Origin: Trichomonas vaginalis G3
Lineage: Eukaryota > Parabasalia > Trichomonadida > Trichomonadidae
NCBI RefSeq assembly: GCF_026262505.1
Contig: NC_067206.1
Coordinates: 3,438,879-3,502,878 of the forward strand
Direction: 5' to 3'
DNA length: 64,000 nt
Positions within the stretch are counted from its first letter, which is position 1, and every line of letters begins with the position of its first letter. This document shows positions 37,347-46,220 of this stretch, piece after piece. The position numbers were made by a program, and so were the translations under genes. The notes under the pieces were generated by a model that made no database searches, was not told the origin of the DNA, and worked only from the letters and a program-made list of their open reading frames with translations.

Positions 37347-39011
37347 ATGTCAAATGAAACAGCGTCTATGAGAGAAATACAACACAACCGACAACTCATT
37401 TTGCAAGCTCTAAATAAGAACACAACAAACTTTTCAAACTATTCTAAGATATCTGAGTCATTGAAAGAAGGAAACTTAAAACTGACGATAAACCCAATGA
37501 CAGACGAGTTTCTGTTTCAAGACAGTAAGAACCATACTGTTGTATAAATCCAACAAAAGGAACTTTAAACGAGAAACCTATAGATGAACTTCTTTTGAAA
37601 GCAGATTTGACAACAAAGCTGACAAAGAGTATGTAGACGATGCAATAGCAAAAGAAGAAGAAAGAGCTAACAAAGCTTATGCAACGAAAGAGGATGTTGA
37701 AAAGAAAGCAGATAAAACATATGTTGACAATAAAATGTCAAGTGAAGTGACAAGAGCTGAAAACGAATATTCTAAAAAGACTCATACACATTCTATATCT
37801 GAAATAACAAACTTACAAGAAACCTTAAACAGGAAAAGTGACGTTGGACATACACATACCATTGCAAATATTGCAAACTTACAAGAAACCTTAAACAGGA
37901 AAAGTGACGTTGGACATACACATACATCTTCTGAAATAACAGACTTAAACGTTAGCCTTGAAAATAAAGCAGATAAAACATATGTCAATGAAATATACCA
38001 AAGTTTGCTAGGAACAAAAAATATTGAAACTATTGTTGGTGACTTTTCTGTCAATGAAGAAAACAAATATTTTAGATGGCAGTTGGTACAGTCCTTAGAA
38101 AATGGTACACGGTATAAACTCATTCCGAAAAATAACAATGAAATGTATGTAAGCTATAAAAGAACGATGGTACACAAGTTAAAGTTCCATTAGACAACAA
38201 CTGCTACTTAAACTTATATGGAGACGAACAAAAGAAATATTTAAGAGTTTATGAAATGACAGATATGACATTGCCTGACCCAGCTCCAGCACCATACTAT
38301 TATGACTATGGAGATGACAACAGAACACCACATGTAGATGAACAAAAGCTAACATTATATTTAGATTTTTATAGATATAAAAGATATAATGCACAATAGA
38401 AAAAACGAGAATAGTATACTATTATGAAGATGACAGAAATAAATATTATAGTCAAGACTTTACCCACCCTGAAAACATAAGATTATATTATAAAAATATT
38501 CTGACTTAAACCAGAAGAAACCTGAAATAGTTGCACTATATTTTAAGTTCAAAAGAGACAATCCTATAATATCTCATATGTTTGATTTAATGAACCCAGT
38601 AGGTTCTATTTATACATCTATGGAAGCAAGAGGTCCTCAAGTAATGTTTGGTGTTGGTGCATGGGAACAAATAGTCGACAGGTTTTTGTATTGTGCAAAC
38701 TCTTCAAAGGAAACAGGTGAAGTAAAACGATTTCAGGTGAAAATTTACCTGCACACAGTCACTACATAGATTTAAGTACATCTCAAGCAGGTTGGCATAA
38801 GCATAGATATTGGGATTGGTCAGGAATGACAAAAGGTAAAGGATATGATGTTAAAGACGACGTTAAGTTTGCTATAAATTGTTACTGGGATGACACGCAG
38901 GGAGAAGGAAACCATACACATTTCGTTTCAGGATATACACAAACAACGGGACAAAGTAAAGACTACATGCCACCTTACATGACAGTTTACGCATGGTATA
39001 GAATTGCTTAG
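37347..39011 (+). pseudogene. collar/tail-fibre gene of Maverick B, several frameshifts
   Basis: Relative of 7989-9044. Open segments: 37347-37547 (N-terminal attachment part), about 37610-38193 with shaft repeats (KADKTYVDN, THTHSISEITNLQETL, GHTHTIANIANLQETL), 38578-38769 with collar signature NPVGSIYTSMEARGP and WEQIVDRFLYC, and 38826-39011 with NHTHFVSGYTQ and MPPYMTVYAWYR. At least four frame changes between them. Two adjacent 54-bp shaft repeats (NLQETLNRKSDVGHTHT) are nearly identical, showing recent tandem amplification. Its stop codon TAG overlaps the integrase stop on the other strand. Confidence 0.8.
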
Positions 39012-39966
39012 TCGTCATTTTCAACTTCTTTAGCATATTCGTCAGGAGTTGTCTTATATTTGTTAGGAACTGTCTTTGAAAGTATACCACCTTGAACTTT
39101 GACAAGTTTGAAACGAGGTCTGACAATAGTAGTTTTATCTTCTGCTTGCAGTCTGTACATTTTGCCATGTTTGCCTAAAACTTCATAATATTCTCTTGTA
39201 TACTTTCTTCTATTTTACGAACACGAATGCGAGTACCTGTCGAGTTCCCATTGTTGTCATAGTCAATAGTATTTTCATATGGGTCGCGTTTAGGTATTTC
39301 TATTTTTTACTTTGTCGCCTTTCTTAAGTTTGAAGCCTGGCATTCTTTCTTGTTTGTCTCTTTTGACTAAACTATTAAATATATAGTCTTTCTCTAAGTC
39401 GGGGTTGTTTTTTCATTTCTTCGGGGGAGTGGTTTCCCAAACCTTTTTGTTTACGGCTATTGTAAATATTAAAACTTGTCTCATCTTTGCCATGGAGAAA
39501 TGTCTGTACTTGTCGTCATATGACATTTCATCTACCTCACCACCTTGTGGTTGGTTTAAGTCTCTTAAGATTTTTATACAACTGTCAATGACACCAAGAG
39601 CAGAATGGTTTTGGTCGACAATGAAATATTGGTTTACATTTTTTGAACGCAGATAGTTTTTAATATCGTCTGATTTGAAAGACTTTCACAGTCAGATGTC
39701 AGTTTTGTTGGATGGTATTTGTCAACGAATATGTCAAAGCAGTTTTCACATCTAAAATATTTTTGGACGCATAATGGTATGGCTTCACAGTATCTTGTGT
39801 TTTGACCGACAAATATTAGCCAGTATGGTGGTCCATCTTCTCTATACCTCGGAATGTTTTCCAAGATATCCATAAACCAAGCATTTGGTGTTGAACTAAA
39901 GATTTTTACCATGAGTGCTTTCTTTGTTGCTTTAGAAACATAGGGGTCCTTGTTTGGATTCGTCAT
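39008..39966 (-). pseudogene. retroviral-type integrase of Maverick B, frameshifted
   Basis: The open part 39634-39966 shows the core's first half: WFMDILENIPRYREDGPPYW (first D), a strand IFVGQNTRYCEAIP and KLTSDCES (second D). Past a frame change near 39680, codons on the minus strand give a helix with HSALGVIDSCIKILRDL, where the third acidic residue is again aspartate. Further frame changes lead to a basic C-terminal domain with GFKLKKGDKV and a barrel-like end. At least four indels. The integrase sits between the fibre and an amphipathic protein gene. Maverick B cannot currently supply its own integrase. Confidence 0.75.
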
Positions 39967-39982
39967 TTTTATCCTATAAGAA

Positions 39983-40390
39983 ATGGGTTTATTTGGCGCA
40001 TTAGCAGGAGTTGCATCCAGATTTTTACCCGCAGTGGGAACAATAGCCAGAGGTGCATTTGGAATTGGAAGGAAGATTTTGAGTACATTAGGTATACTTA
40101 AAGAGAAAGCACAACCTATTATACAAACTGTACAGAAAGGTTGGGAGGTAGCACGAGATGCAACAAATCTTATTCAAATCCTGAAACAAGAGGAAAAGTT
40201 CAAGGCTGGATGGACAATGTAGGAAGAGAAGCAGGAAACTACTATAACAAAGCAAATGACTACTATAACCAAGCAGGGCACTATATGGACCAAGGTGAAA
40301 GATTCTTTAAGAGGAGGATATAACCATGCACAACAGTGGGTAAACAACAACACGCAACCGCACCGCCTCAAACGTGGGAATGTAAATTTT
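39983..40390 (+). CDS. amphipathic hydrophobic virion-type protein, frameshifted
   Basis: ATG 39983 after leader ATTTTTATCCTATAAGAAATG, divergent from the integrase with 16 bases between starts. The first ORF (to 40222) begins MGLFGALAGVASRFLPAVGT, hydrophobic and glycine-rich, then IIQTVQKGWEVARDATNL. A frame change near 40190 continues with tyrosine/asparagine-rich repeats (NYYNKANDYYNQAGHYMDQG) to about 40323 and a basic tail. Reads like a membrane-associated virion protein with a Y/N repeat domain. Family unknown. Confidence 0.5.
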
Positions 40391-40403
40391 TTTACTGAAT
40401 GAA

Positions 40404-40556
40404 ATGAACAATACAGCATTGAGACAAATGGGCTCAAGATGGATTTGTCGACTTCCAGCAGTTACACCACGTGTTTGTCAAGTTCTTCCTATACCTCAGG
40501 AAGTTTTAGACCGACTTAAAAAACCTAAACAACCAGTTGAAAACAAACCAAACTAA
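40404..40556 (+). CDS. short basic protein
   Basis: A 50-residue ORF starting MNNTALRQMGSRWICRLPAV, basic with a C-terminal K/P tail. Preceded by ATTTTTTTACTGAATGAAATG and followed by TAAAATTTTTTACTGAGATG of the next gene, so the same leader is used twice. Too short for recognition. Confidence 0.5.
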   Translation: MNNTALRQMGSRWICRLPAVTPRVCQVLPIPQEVLDRLKKPKQPVENKPN

Positions 40557-40575
40557 AATTTTTTACTGAGATGAA

Positions 40576-41160
40576 ATGACCGAAGAAGTTGAAACCGTAG
40601 ATTTGACACCACAAACAAAAAGTTCAGAACCATTGTCAAAACCTGTCAAAGAACTTACCGATGAAGAGAAAAATTCAATAATAGAAAGTGCCAGGTCTGG
40701 AAATACAAACCCTAACTATAAAGTCACTTTTCATAGAAATGGAACGGCTAGTATCTCAAAAAAGAAACAGACTCTCACAAATAAAATATTGAAGTCTGAA
40801 GGAGCTAAAGAGACAACAGATGGAAAAGTATATTTTACCGACGAACAGTTCATTATAGAACATCTCATTGACTTAGAGTCGAAATATTCTAAACTTTACA
40901 ACAAACACAAAAAGTTGAAAGGAAAACAAAAACAAATGGCATATGATATTTACGAAGATACTAACGACACAACCATACCTGCAAGTGAAGTAAAGTCAGA
41001 GGAACCGAAAAGTGACGAAAAACCAATAGAAGAAGGGAAGCCAAAAACTGAAGATAAACCAAAACCAAAGGTTAGTTTCAATACTAAACCAAGTCAACCT
41101 TCATTAGCTGGTATGGGTTGGCGTCAAAGACTTTTGGTAGCTGGTGGCTATGTTAAGTAA
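40576..41160 (+). CDS. unknown 194-aa coiled-coil/charged protein
   Basis: Starts MTEEVETVDLTPQTKSSEPL; middle has YKVTFHRNGTASISKKKQ and a helix DLESKYSKLYNKHKKLKG; the end is a lysine/proline/glutamate-rich linker followed by AGMGWRQRLLVAGGYVK. Leader ATTTTTTACTGAGATGAAATG. Its pattern (charged linker and short C-terminal hydrophobic motif) is like a scaffold or cement protein. Function unknown. Confidence 0.6.
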   Translation: MTEEVETVDLTPQTKSSEPLSKPVKELTDEEKNSIIESARSGNTNPNYKVTFHRNGTASISKKKQTLTNKILKSEGAKETTDGKVYFTDEQFIIEHLIDLESKYSKLYNKHKKLKGKQKQMAYDIYEDTNDTTIPASEVKSEEPKSDEKPIEEGKPKTEDKPKPKVSFNTKPSQPSLAGMGWRQRLLVAGGYVK

Positions 41161-41193
41161 AAGGAAAAAAAACATTTTTTTATTTTTATAAAA

Positions 41194-41913
41194 ATGCCCC
41201 CGTATAGAATGGATAGAAAATCTGCTAGAATAAAAGCAGAGTTAGAAAGATATGGTTGGAGAGTTTCGAAGAATTTTAAATATAGGAAGGGAAGACCCAT
41301 AAAAGTTTATGACAAATTGTCTGGTCTTCGCTACGAAATGGATTTGGAAACAGCACGTGCCAATTATCCAAACAGACTAGAGAGGTTAGAAGAAGAACGT
41401 CTTATGGACATGCCTTTCGATGTTAGTGAACCTCAAGTTGAAGGACACGACGGCTTTGCCAGATTCTACTGGAAACATGACGAACAATTGCATCCTTTGA
41501 GAAGGAAAAAAGGAAAAGGTGAAGACAAACATGCTCCCATGGAAAGAACAAGATATGCATATGAAAAGTACCGTGAAGTTAGAAGTCAAATTACATCTGG
41601 TCGAACCTTTACAGTAAACTTTGACGAAGGAAAGAACAAAGAAGGCTTCATGGGTGTACTTGCTGCCATACAAGACGGAAATAAGAAAGGATACAATCTC
41701 AGACTAACCGTAACAGATTTGGACGGTCATATATACTATGCACATGGCAATGTCACAACAGCCGCACAACTTCTTGACGCTTTCAAGACTACAAAGAGAG
41801 AACAAATGGTTGACTCCGACTCCGATATTTTGAATGGAATTGAAGGAATTGTAAGCGTGAAGTTCGAATGGCACAAAAATAACCCTCAAGCAGTCAGACA
41901 ACTTGTTTGTTAG
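41194..41913 (+). CDS. unknown 239-aa basic protein
   Basis: MPPYRMDRKSARIKAELERY followed by GWRVSKNFKYRKGRP and DLETARANYPNRLERLEEER, then a folded-looking C-terminal half (TSGRTFTVNFDEGKNKEGFM; HIYYAHGNVTTAAQLLDAF). The N-terminus is basic and may bind DNA. Leader ATTTTTTTATTTTTATAAAA before ATG. Intact. No family recognised. Confidence 0.6.
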   Translation: MPPYRMDRKSARIKAELERYGWRVSKNFKYRKGRPIKVYDKLSGLRYEMDLETARANYPNRLERLEEERLMDMPFDVSEPQVEGHDGFARFYWKHDEQLHPLRRKKGKGEDKHAPMERTRYAYEKYREVRSQITSGRTFTVNFDEGKNKEGFMGVLAAIQDGNKKGYNLRLTVTDLDGHIYYAHGNVTTAAQLLDAFKTTKREQMVDSDSDILNGIEGIVSVKFEWHKNNPQAVRQLVC

Positions 41914-41972
41914 ATGAGAAATATGAAGTAAAAACGTTTACTTTTAAAACAGTATATTTTTACATATATTAA

Positions 41973-42833
41973 ATGTTTCAGGTTGAAAAACAAAGAACAA
42001 AAGTAGCAGATACAAAACCGTTAGACTATATCTTTACAAACGCTGGTAGGACTATTTCAGATGAAGAAATTTCATCCGGTGCTTACAGGTTTGACTTTCC
42101 AATTCGTTGGCTTCAAAGTCCTTCAGATGCAAAGGCAATAGGATTTAGAAGAGTTTTGTTTTCAAAAAGAACTAACGCATTTATGTTCGCAGTATATTTT
42201 CATGGTCAGTATAGAGCTTCTGACGGTCTACTAGACAAATTTGACGAAATGAGAATCTTTACGGTTCGTTCAGACGAAAGTCTTGAGAAGACTCTAAATG
42301 ACTTTCAAACTCAAATAAACAAATACTACTGGGAATTTCAAGAAAAATACGATTCTTTACTAAATGGAACATACTATCTGAAACTAGAATATGACAAGAT
42401 GAACTCCACAGTTTCATTTCAAAGGATTGAAAATAACCCTCCAAGAGATACACAGTTTTTATTTTGGCAAGTAGACAAACGTTCTTGGGCACAATTTCTT
42501 CGGTTACTAAACCAGAACGAACCATTACCACCTGACGGTCCGTTCTGGTTTATACGCCCACCAACAGATTTGACAGTTTATAGAAACGTGTTTGACCCTC
42601 AAAATGTTATGTGTCATGCAAGTTTCAGTTCAAGCAACAATAGTTTTCTTTGTATTGGTAAGGACTTTTATGACTTTGCTTCTAAATTTTACGAACCACC
42701 GAGTAACAGTTTCTCTGACTTTCAAGTTTGGTTCACAACAAATGGTGTGCAACATATTGTTCCATTGTACTACGACTTTTATCTCGAATTGTCTTTCATA
42801 TATAACTACGGAGAAGTGCTGAAAAAGTATTGA
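41973..42833 (+). CDS. unknown 286-aa protein, duplicated in the element
   Basis: Starts MFQVEKQRTKVADTKPLDYI; contains SGAYRFDFPIRWLQSPSDAK, a YYLKLEYDKMNSTVSFQRIE strand region and FYEPPSNSFSDFQVWFTTNG near the C-terminus. Beta-rich with regularly spaced aromatic residues, typical of virion surface proteins. The broken inverted paralogue at 36475-37328 shows it was duplicated. Leader ATTTTTACATATATTAAATG. Family unknown. Confidence 0.65.
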   Translation: MFQVEKQRTKVADTKPLDYIFTNAGRTISDEEISSGAYRFDFPIRWLQSPSDAKAIGFRRVLFSKRTNAFMFAVYFHGQYRASDGLLDKFDEMRIFTVRSDESLEKTLNDFQTQINKYYWEFQEKYDSLLNGTYYLKLEYDKMNSTVSFQRIENNPPRDTQFLFWQVDKRSWAQFLRLLNQNEPLPPDGPFWFIRPPTDLTVYRNVFDPQNVMCHASFSSSNNSFLCIGKDFYDFASKFYEPPSNSFSDFQVWFTTNGVQHIVPLYYDFYLELSFIYNYGEVLKKY

Positions 42834-42859
42834 ATGTGGCTCGATGTTGTCCATTGCAC

Positions 42860-43300
42860 TGCTTCAGAACAATACTTGTACTTTTTCAGAACAATATTTG
42901 CACTGCTTCAGAACAATATTTGTACTTTTTCAGAACAATACTTGTACTGTTTCAGAGCAATACTTGTACTTTTTCAGAACAATATTTGTACTTTTTCAGA
43001 ACAATACTTGTACTGTTTCAGAGCAATACTTGTACTTTTTCAGAACAAGACTTGTACTTTTTCAGAACAAATTTCCCGTAAAAGCTCTCAATTTGTGAGA
43101 AAAATTTTCTGTTTCAGAACAAGACTTGTACTTTTTCAGAACAATATTTGTACTTTTTCAGAACAATATTTGTACTGTTTCAGAACAATATTTGCACTGT
43201 TTCAGAACAATATTTGCACTGTTTCAAGACAATATTTGTACTGTTTCAAGACAATATTTGCACTGTTTCAAGACAATATTTGCACTGTTTCAAGACAATG
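42860..43300 (+). repeat. about twenty tandem 22-bp units
   Basis: Unit TTCAGAACAATACTTGTACT plus TT, with variants (TTTGCAC, AGAGCAA, CAAGACAAT) that occur in blocks, pointing to local amplification. 22 is not a multiple of three, so all three frames stay open over it; ORFs there (for example 42834-43367) are read-through artefacts. Located between the 286-aa gene and the KilA-N gene. Confidence 0.95.
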
Positions 43301-43309
43301 TCCGACGGT

Positions 43310-43375
43310 TAAGCCACAAACGAATGTCCGACGGTTAAGCCAAAAATATTTTTTATTTTTATTGTAAGAACTGAA
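43310..43375 (+). promoter_or_regulatory. leader of the KilA-N gene
   Basis: CGAATGTCCGACGGTTAAGC occurs twice in about 25 bp (43305-43342 region), then a T-rich block (TATTTTTTATTTTTATTGTA) and AGAACTGAAATG. The T-rich block plus TGTAAGAAC matches the leader at 44365-44403. Confidence 0.5.
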
Positions 43376-44038
43376 ATGACAGTCGAAGCAAAAACGTTCA
43401 CGAACAAATCTAATGGCGAAACATTCACAAAAGGCACTTACAACGGTATTGAAGTCTTACGTAGAGACAAGGATGGTTATATAAATGCAACAAAGATGTG
43501 TCAGCAGTTTAGGAAAGACTTTAGAAGGTTGTTGGAAAATAAGTCCTGGGAAGAGTATTTTGAGGCATTTTGTGAAGAATATACCAACCCGCGGAATTCC
43601 GCGGGTTGCTTTTTATACACAGTTCATGCAGGAATTCCTGATGAAATCAAACAGGTTAGAGGAACGTATGTAGACCCAAGACTTGTAAACTATATAGCAA
43701 TATGGGCTTCTCCAAAATATTGTATAGCAGTTGGAAAAATTCTGGACTCCATAGACAAGAAAGTTCATGAGAAATTAGATGAAGAAGAACTTGAAGATAC
43801 AGTAGAGAATGCTAAACCTTTGTTCGAAGAAGAAGTTAGAAAAATGCATGAAAAACAAATAGAACATGAACGTGAGATATGTTCTGGTTATAGAGACTCT
43901 CCATACGAACTAGACCAATGGGAACAAGAAGATTTAAAGAGAGAATTTAGAGAATATGAACTCGCTAAGATAACATTAGAAGCTGCAGAAAAGAAGTTAA
44001 AAGTTTGGGGTCGTTTTGTACAAAAATATTGTGAGTAA
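43376..44038 (+). CDS. KilA-N domain protein
   Basis: A 220-residue DNA-binding protein. The KilA-N core is residues 10-130: YNGIEVLRRDKDGYINATKM, QQFRKDFRRLLENKSWEEY, CEEY, then IKQVRGTYVDPRLVNYIAIW and ASPKYCIAVGKIL. A C-terminal coiled coil (EELEDTVENAKPLFEEEV) follows. KilA-N proteins occur in poxviruses, phages, giant viruses and mobile elements. A perfect palindrome (43585-43608, CCCGCGGAATTCCGCGGG core) sits in frame between the two halves of the domain, encoding TNPRNSAGC. The truncated relative at 7064-7464 has a degraded version. Confidence 0.85.
   Translation: MTVEAKTFTNKSNGETFTKGTYNGIEVLRRDKDGYINATKMCQQFRKDFRRLLENKSWEEYFEAFCEEYTNPRNSAGCFLYTVHAGIPDEIKQVRGTYVDPRLVNYIAIWASPKYCIAVGKILDSIDKKVHEKLDEEELEDTVENAKPLFEEEVRKMHEKQIEHEREICSGYRDSPYELDQWEQEDLKREFREYELAKITLEAAEKKLKVWGRFVQKYCE
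43585..43608. repeat. 24-bp GC-rich perfect palindrome within KilA-N coding sequence
   Basis: Reads CAACCCGCGGAATT and its exact complement back. It is in frame and lies where relatives have a variable insert. Unusually GC-rich for this element. Confidence 0.95.
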
Positions 44039-44052
44039 ATGAACCATTTATT

Positions 44053-44345
44053 TTTGCTAAATTCGGCAAAAATATATTTTAGGGTAGAAGGGTAGATATA
44101 ACCTGTCTTCTACCCTCTTTTCTACCCTCTTGAATTTTCATGAGTTTTCATGAATTTCATCGTAAATGTTTTGTCAAGACTTCTTCATAAATGTTTTGTC
44201 AAGACTTCTTCATAAATGTTTTGTCAAGACTTCTTCATCGTAATGAGTGTAAATGACCCAAAAATATATTTTAGGGTAGAAGGGTAGATATAACCTGTCT
44301 TCTACCCTCTTTTCTACCCTCTTGAATTTTCATGAGTTTTCCCGA
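44053..44345. repeat. hairpin modules and 25-bp units upstream of the MSV199/T5orf172-like gene
   Basis: Two copies of the module GGGTAGAAGGGTAGATATAA...CTACCCTCTTTTCTACCC (about 44080-44130 and 44273-44322) enclose three copies of ATAAATGTTTTGTCAAGACT plus TCTTC (44165-44236). The modules match those near the ends of Maverick B, and the 25-bp units are the reverse complement of the iterons at 57390-57588. Confidence 0.85.
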
Positions 44346-44346
44346 A

Positions 44347-44403
44347 ATAAAAAATAAAGTTGGTTTTTTTAAAAAAATATTTTTTTATTTTTATTGTAAG
44401 AAC
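44347..44403 (+). promoter_or_regulatory. KilA-N-type promoter module
   Basis: AAAATAAAGTTGGTTTTTTT, then AAATATTTTTTTATTTTTAT and TGTAAGAAC before the ATG. Same layout as the Maverick A cassette promoters. Confidence 0.6.
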
Positions 44404-45712
44404 ATGTTAGCAACAACAGCACCAAACTCTTTAGTCATGAACCCAACTTCAATGTTAGTAGAGATGAAAAGCTTCATTCCTTCTTCATATACTTTCGAAA
44501 CAAAAATCCAGAAGATAAAGCAAGAACTTCTCCAAGGAGATTTAGATTGCACTGCGAAAGATGAAACAAATGAACAGTATCTTTATGAAATGCAGGATAT
44601 TATTGACCATCTACCTAAACTTCCTGAAATCCAACAACAAAAGCTCACTATTCCAGAATTCGACGAAATAGAAGTCAAAGCAACTGACTCAGTAGAAATA
44701 AAGAAGTTCATACGAAAGGTAAACTATGAATTCCTTGGTTTTCATTGCAACCACAAAGTCATGGACAAAGATTGCGATATGGTATATAAGAACATCTCTG
44801 ACATATACAAATCTGGGGAGTTTAAGACCTACGACAACTTTGTTTCGTTAGTTGCAAAATGTGTATGGCAGATAAGAGATAAAGATAGAAGAGGTAAGAT
44901 ATGGAATGAACAGATAAAACCCGCAACTTTTGAGTTAAAGAGAGCAATTGACGCCTTAGTCATACTAGCAGGTAAGATTTCAGAATATAACGCAAAAATG
45001 AACCCACAATGTTCAAAATGTAAAGCAGCAATGAGGAAATATAACTACTCCGTCAAAGAGATAGAACGTATGCGAAACGACTATGCAGATTTAAAGAAAG
45101 AAATGACAAACAATGAGTTTGAAACAGTTGGAAAGATAGACAATGACACCAAAGTGGTTAGAATAGGTGATTTAAACGTAAGATACTCAAAGAAATACAA
45201 CAAATATTCTTTGTCAGACATTTTATCTCCATCTGGAAAGAAAGCAAAGGACTGGGTTAGAATTGCTTCTAGTCAGAAAATTTTGACAAGAAATCCTGAG
45301 CTTATGATATCGGTAAGATTCTATGGAACTACAGCATATCTCATCGACAAAAGTCTTATACCAATAGTTTTTTATGGTTAGACCCAGTTGTTGGATATAA
45401 CTTCATAACATATGGTTCATTCGATACGGAACGTTGCAGTGAAGGCTTACTTTACATCGTTCAGAAACCGAAGGACTTCAAACAAAAAAGATATAAGATA
45501 GGAAGAACATATAATATAACTCTAAGATATGACAGTACAGTCAATAGAGTCAAGGTTGTGTTGGTTAACGATATGAGAGCTGCTGAAACAGAACTACTTG
45601 AAAAGTTTGAGAAAATGTATGGTGCTCCCATAAAAGGTAAAGAAACGTTTGAAGTAGATGAGATAGATAAAGCTATAAAATTATTTGACGAAGTTGCTGA
45701 AAAATACATGTA
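44404..45712 (+). CDS. MSV199/KilA-N-type protein with T5orf172 (GIY-YIG-like) C-terminus, one frameshift
   Basis: ATG 44404 directly after the leader (the ORF could extend upstream to 44332, unlikely). N-terminal about 220 residues are shared with 5974-6855; a zinc-like PQCSKCKAAMRK is included. Residues about 230-325 resemble KilA-N (RYSKKYNKYSLSDILSPSGK, YLIDKSLIPIVF). The frame changes near 45378; beyond it the codons give GLLYIVQKPKDF, KRYKIGRT and a helix with EKFEKMYGAPIKGKETFEV, the T5orf172 pattern, found at C-termini of KilA-N/Bro-type proteins in large DNA viruses. GIY-YIG-like nuclease activity is possible. Ends at 45710-45712. Confidence 0.7.
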
Positions 45713-45744
45713 AAAATAACGTTTACCATGTAAAACGCTTATAA

Positions 45745-46150
45745 AATAACTGGGGTAGAAAAGAGGGTAGAAGACAGGTTAGATCTAACCATCTACCCTA
45801 AAATATATTTTTGGGTCATTTACGCTCATTACGAAGAAGTCTTGACAAAACATTTACGATGAAATCATGACAAAACATTTACGAAGAAGTCTTGACAAAA
45901 CATTTACGATGAAATCATGACAAAACATTTACGAAGAAGTCTTGACAAAACATTTACGATGAAATCATGACAAAACATTTACGATGAAATCATGACAAAG
46001 AATGTACGATGAAGAAGTCTTGACAAAGAATGTACGATGAAGAAGTCTTGAAAATTCAAGAGGTTAGAAAAGAGGGTAGAAAAGAGGGTATATCTAACCT
46101 TCTACCCTAAAATATATTTTTATTGAATTCTGAGTAAAATTTCATGAATT
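45745..46150. repeat. hairpin modules and 25-bp iterons
   Basis: Two modules (GGGGTAGAAAAGAGGGTAG with GGTTAGATCTAACC and CTACCC at about 45750-45805; and GAGGTTAGAAAAGAGGGTAG with CTAACC/CTACCC at 46058-46108) enclose a run of about eight copies of ACGAAGAAGTCTTGACAAAA plus CATTT alternating with an ACGATGAAATCATGACAAAA variant (45830-46050). Non-coding. Confidence 0.85.
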
Positions 46151-46154
46151 TCCT

Positions 46155-46220
46155 CTAGACAGAAAAAATAAAGTTAGTTTTTTATAAAATATTTTTTTTA
46201 TTTTGTATGTAAAGACAGAA
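46155..46220 (+). promoter_or_regulatory. KilA-N-type promoter module
   Basis: AAAAAATAAAGTTAGTTTTT, then TATTTTTTTTATTTTGTATG and TAAAGACAGAA before the ATG. A second copy of the T-rich half precedes the ATG at 46699. Confidence 0.6.

Noticed and set aside
42860-43300. Possible CRISPR array
   Set aside because: Units of 22 bp are directly adjacent without spacers; it is a minisatellite. The same applies to the 20-, 25-, 113- and 121-bp repeats.
42834-43367. 177-residue ORF over the 22-bp array
   Set aside because: Pure read-through of repeats in an open frame; overlaps two parallel ORFs of the same kind.
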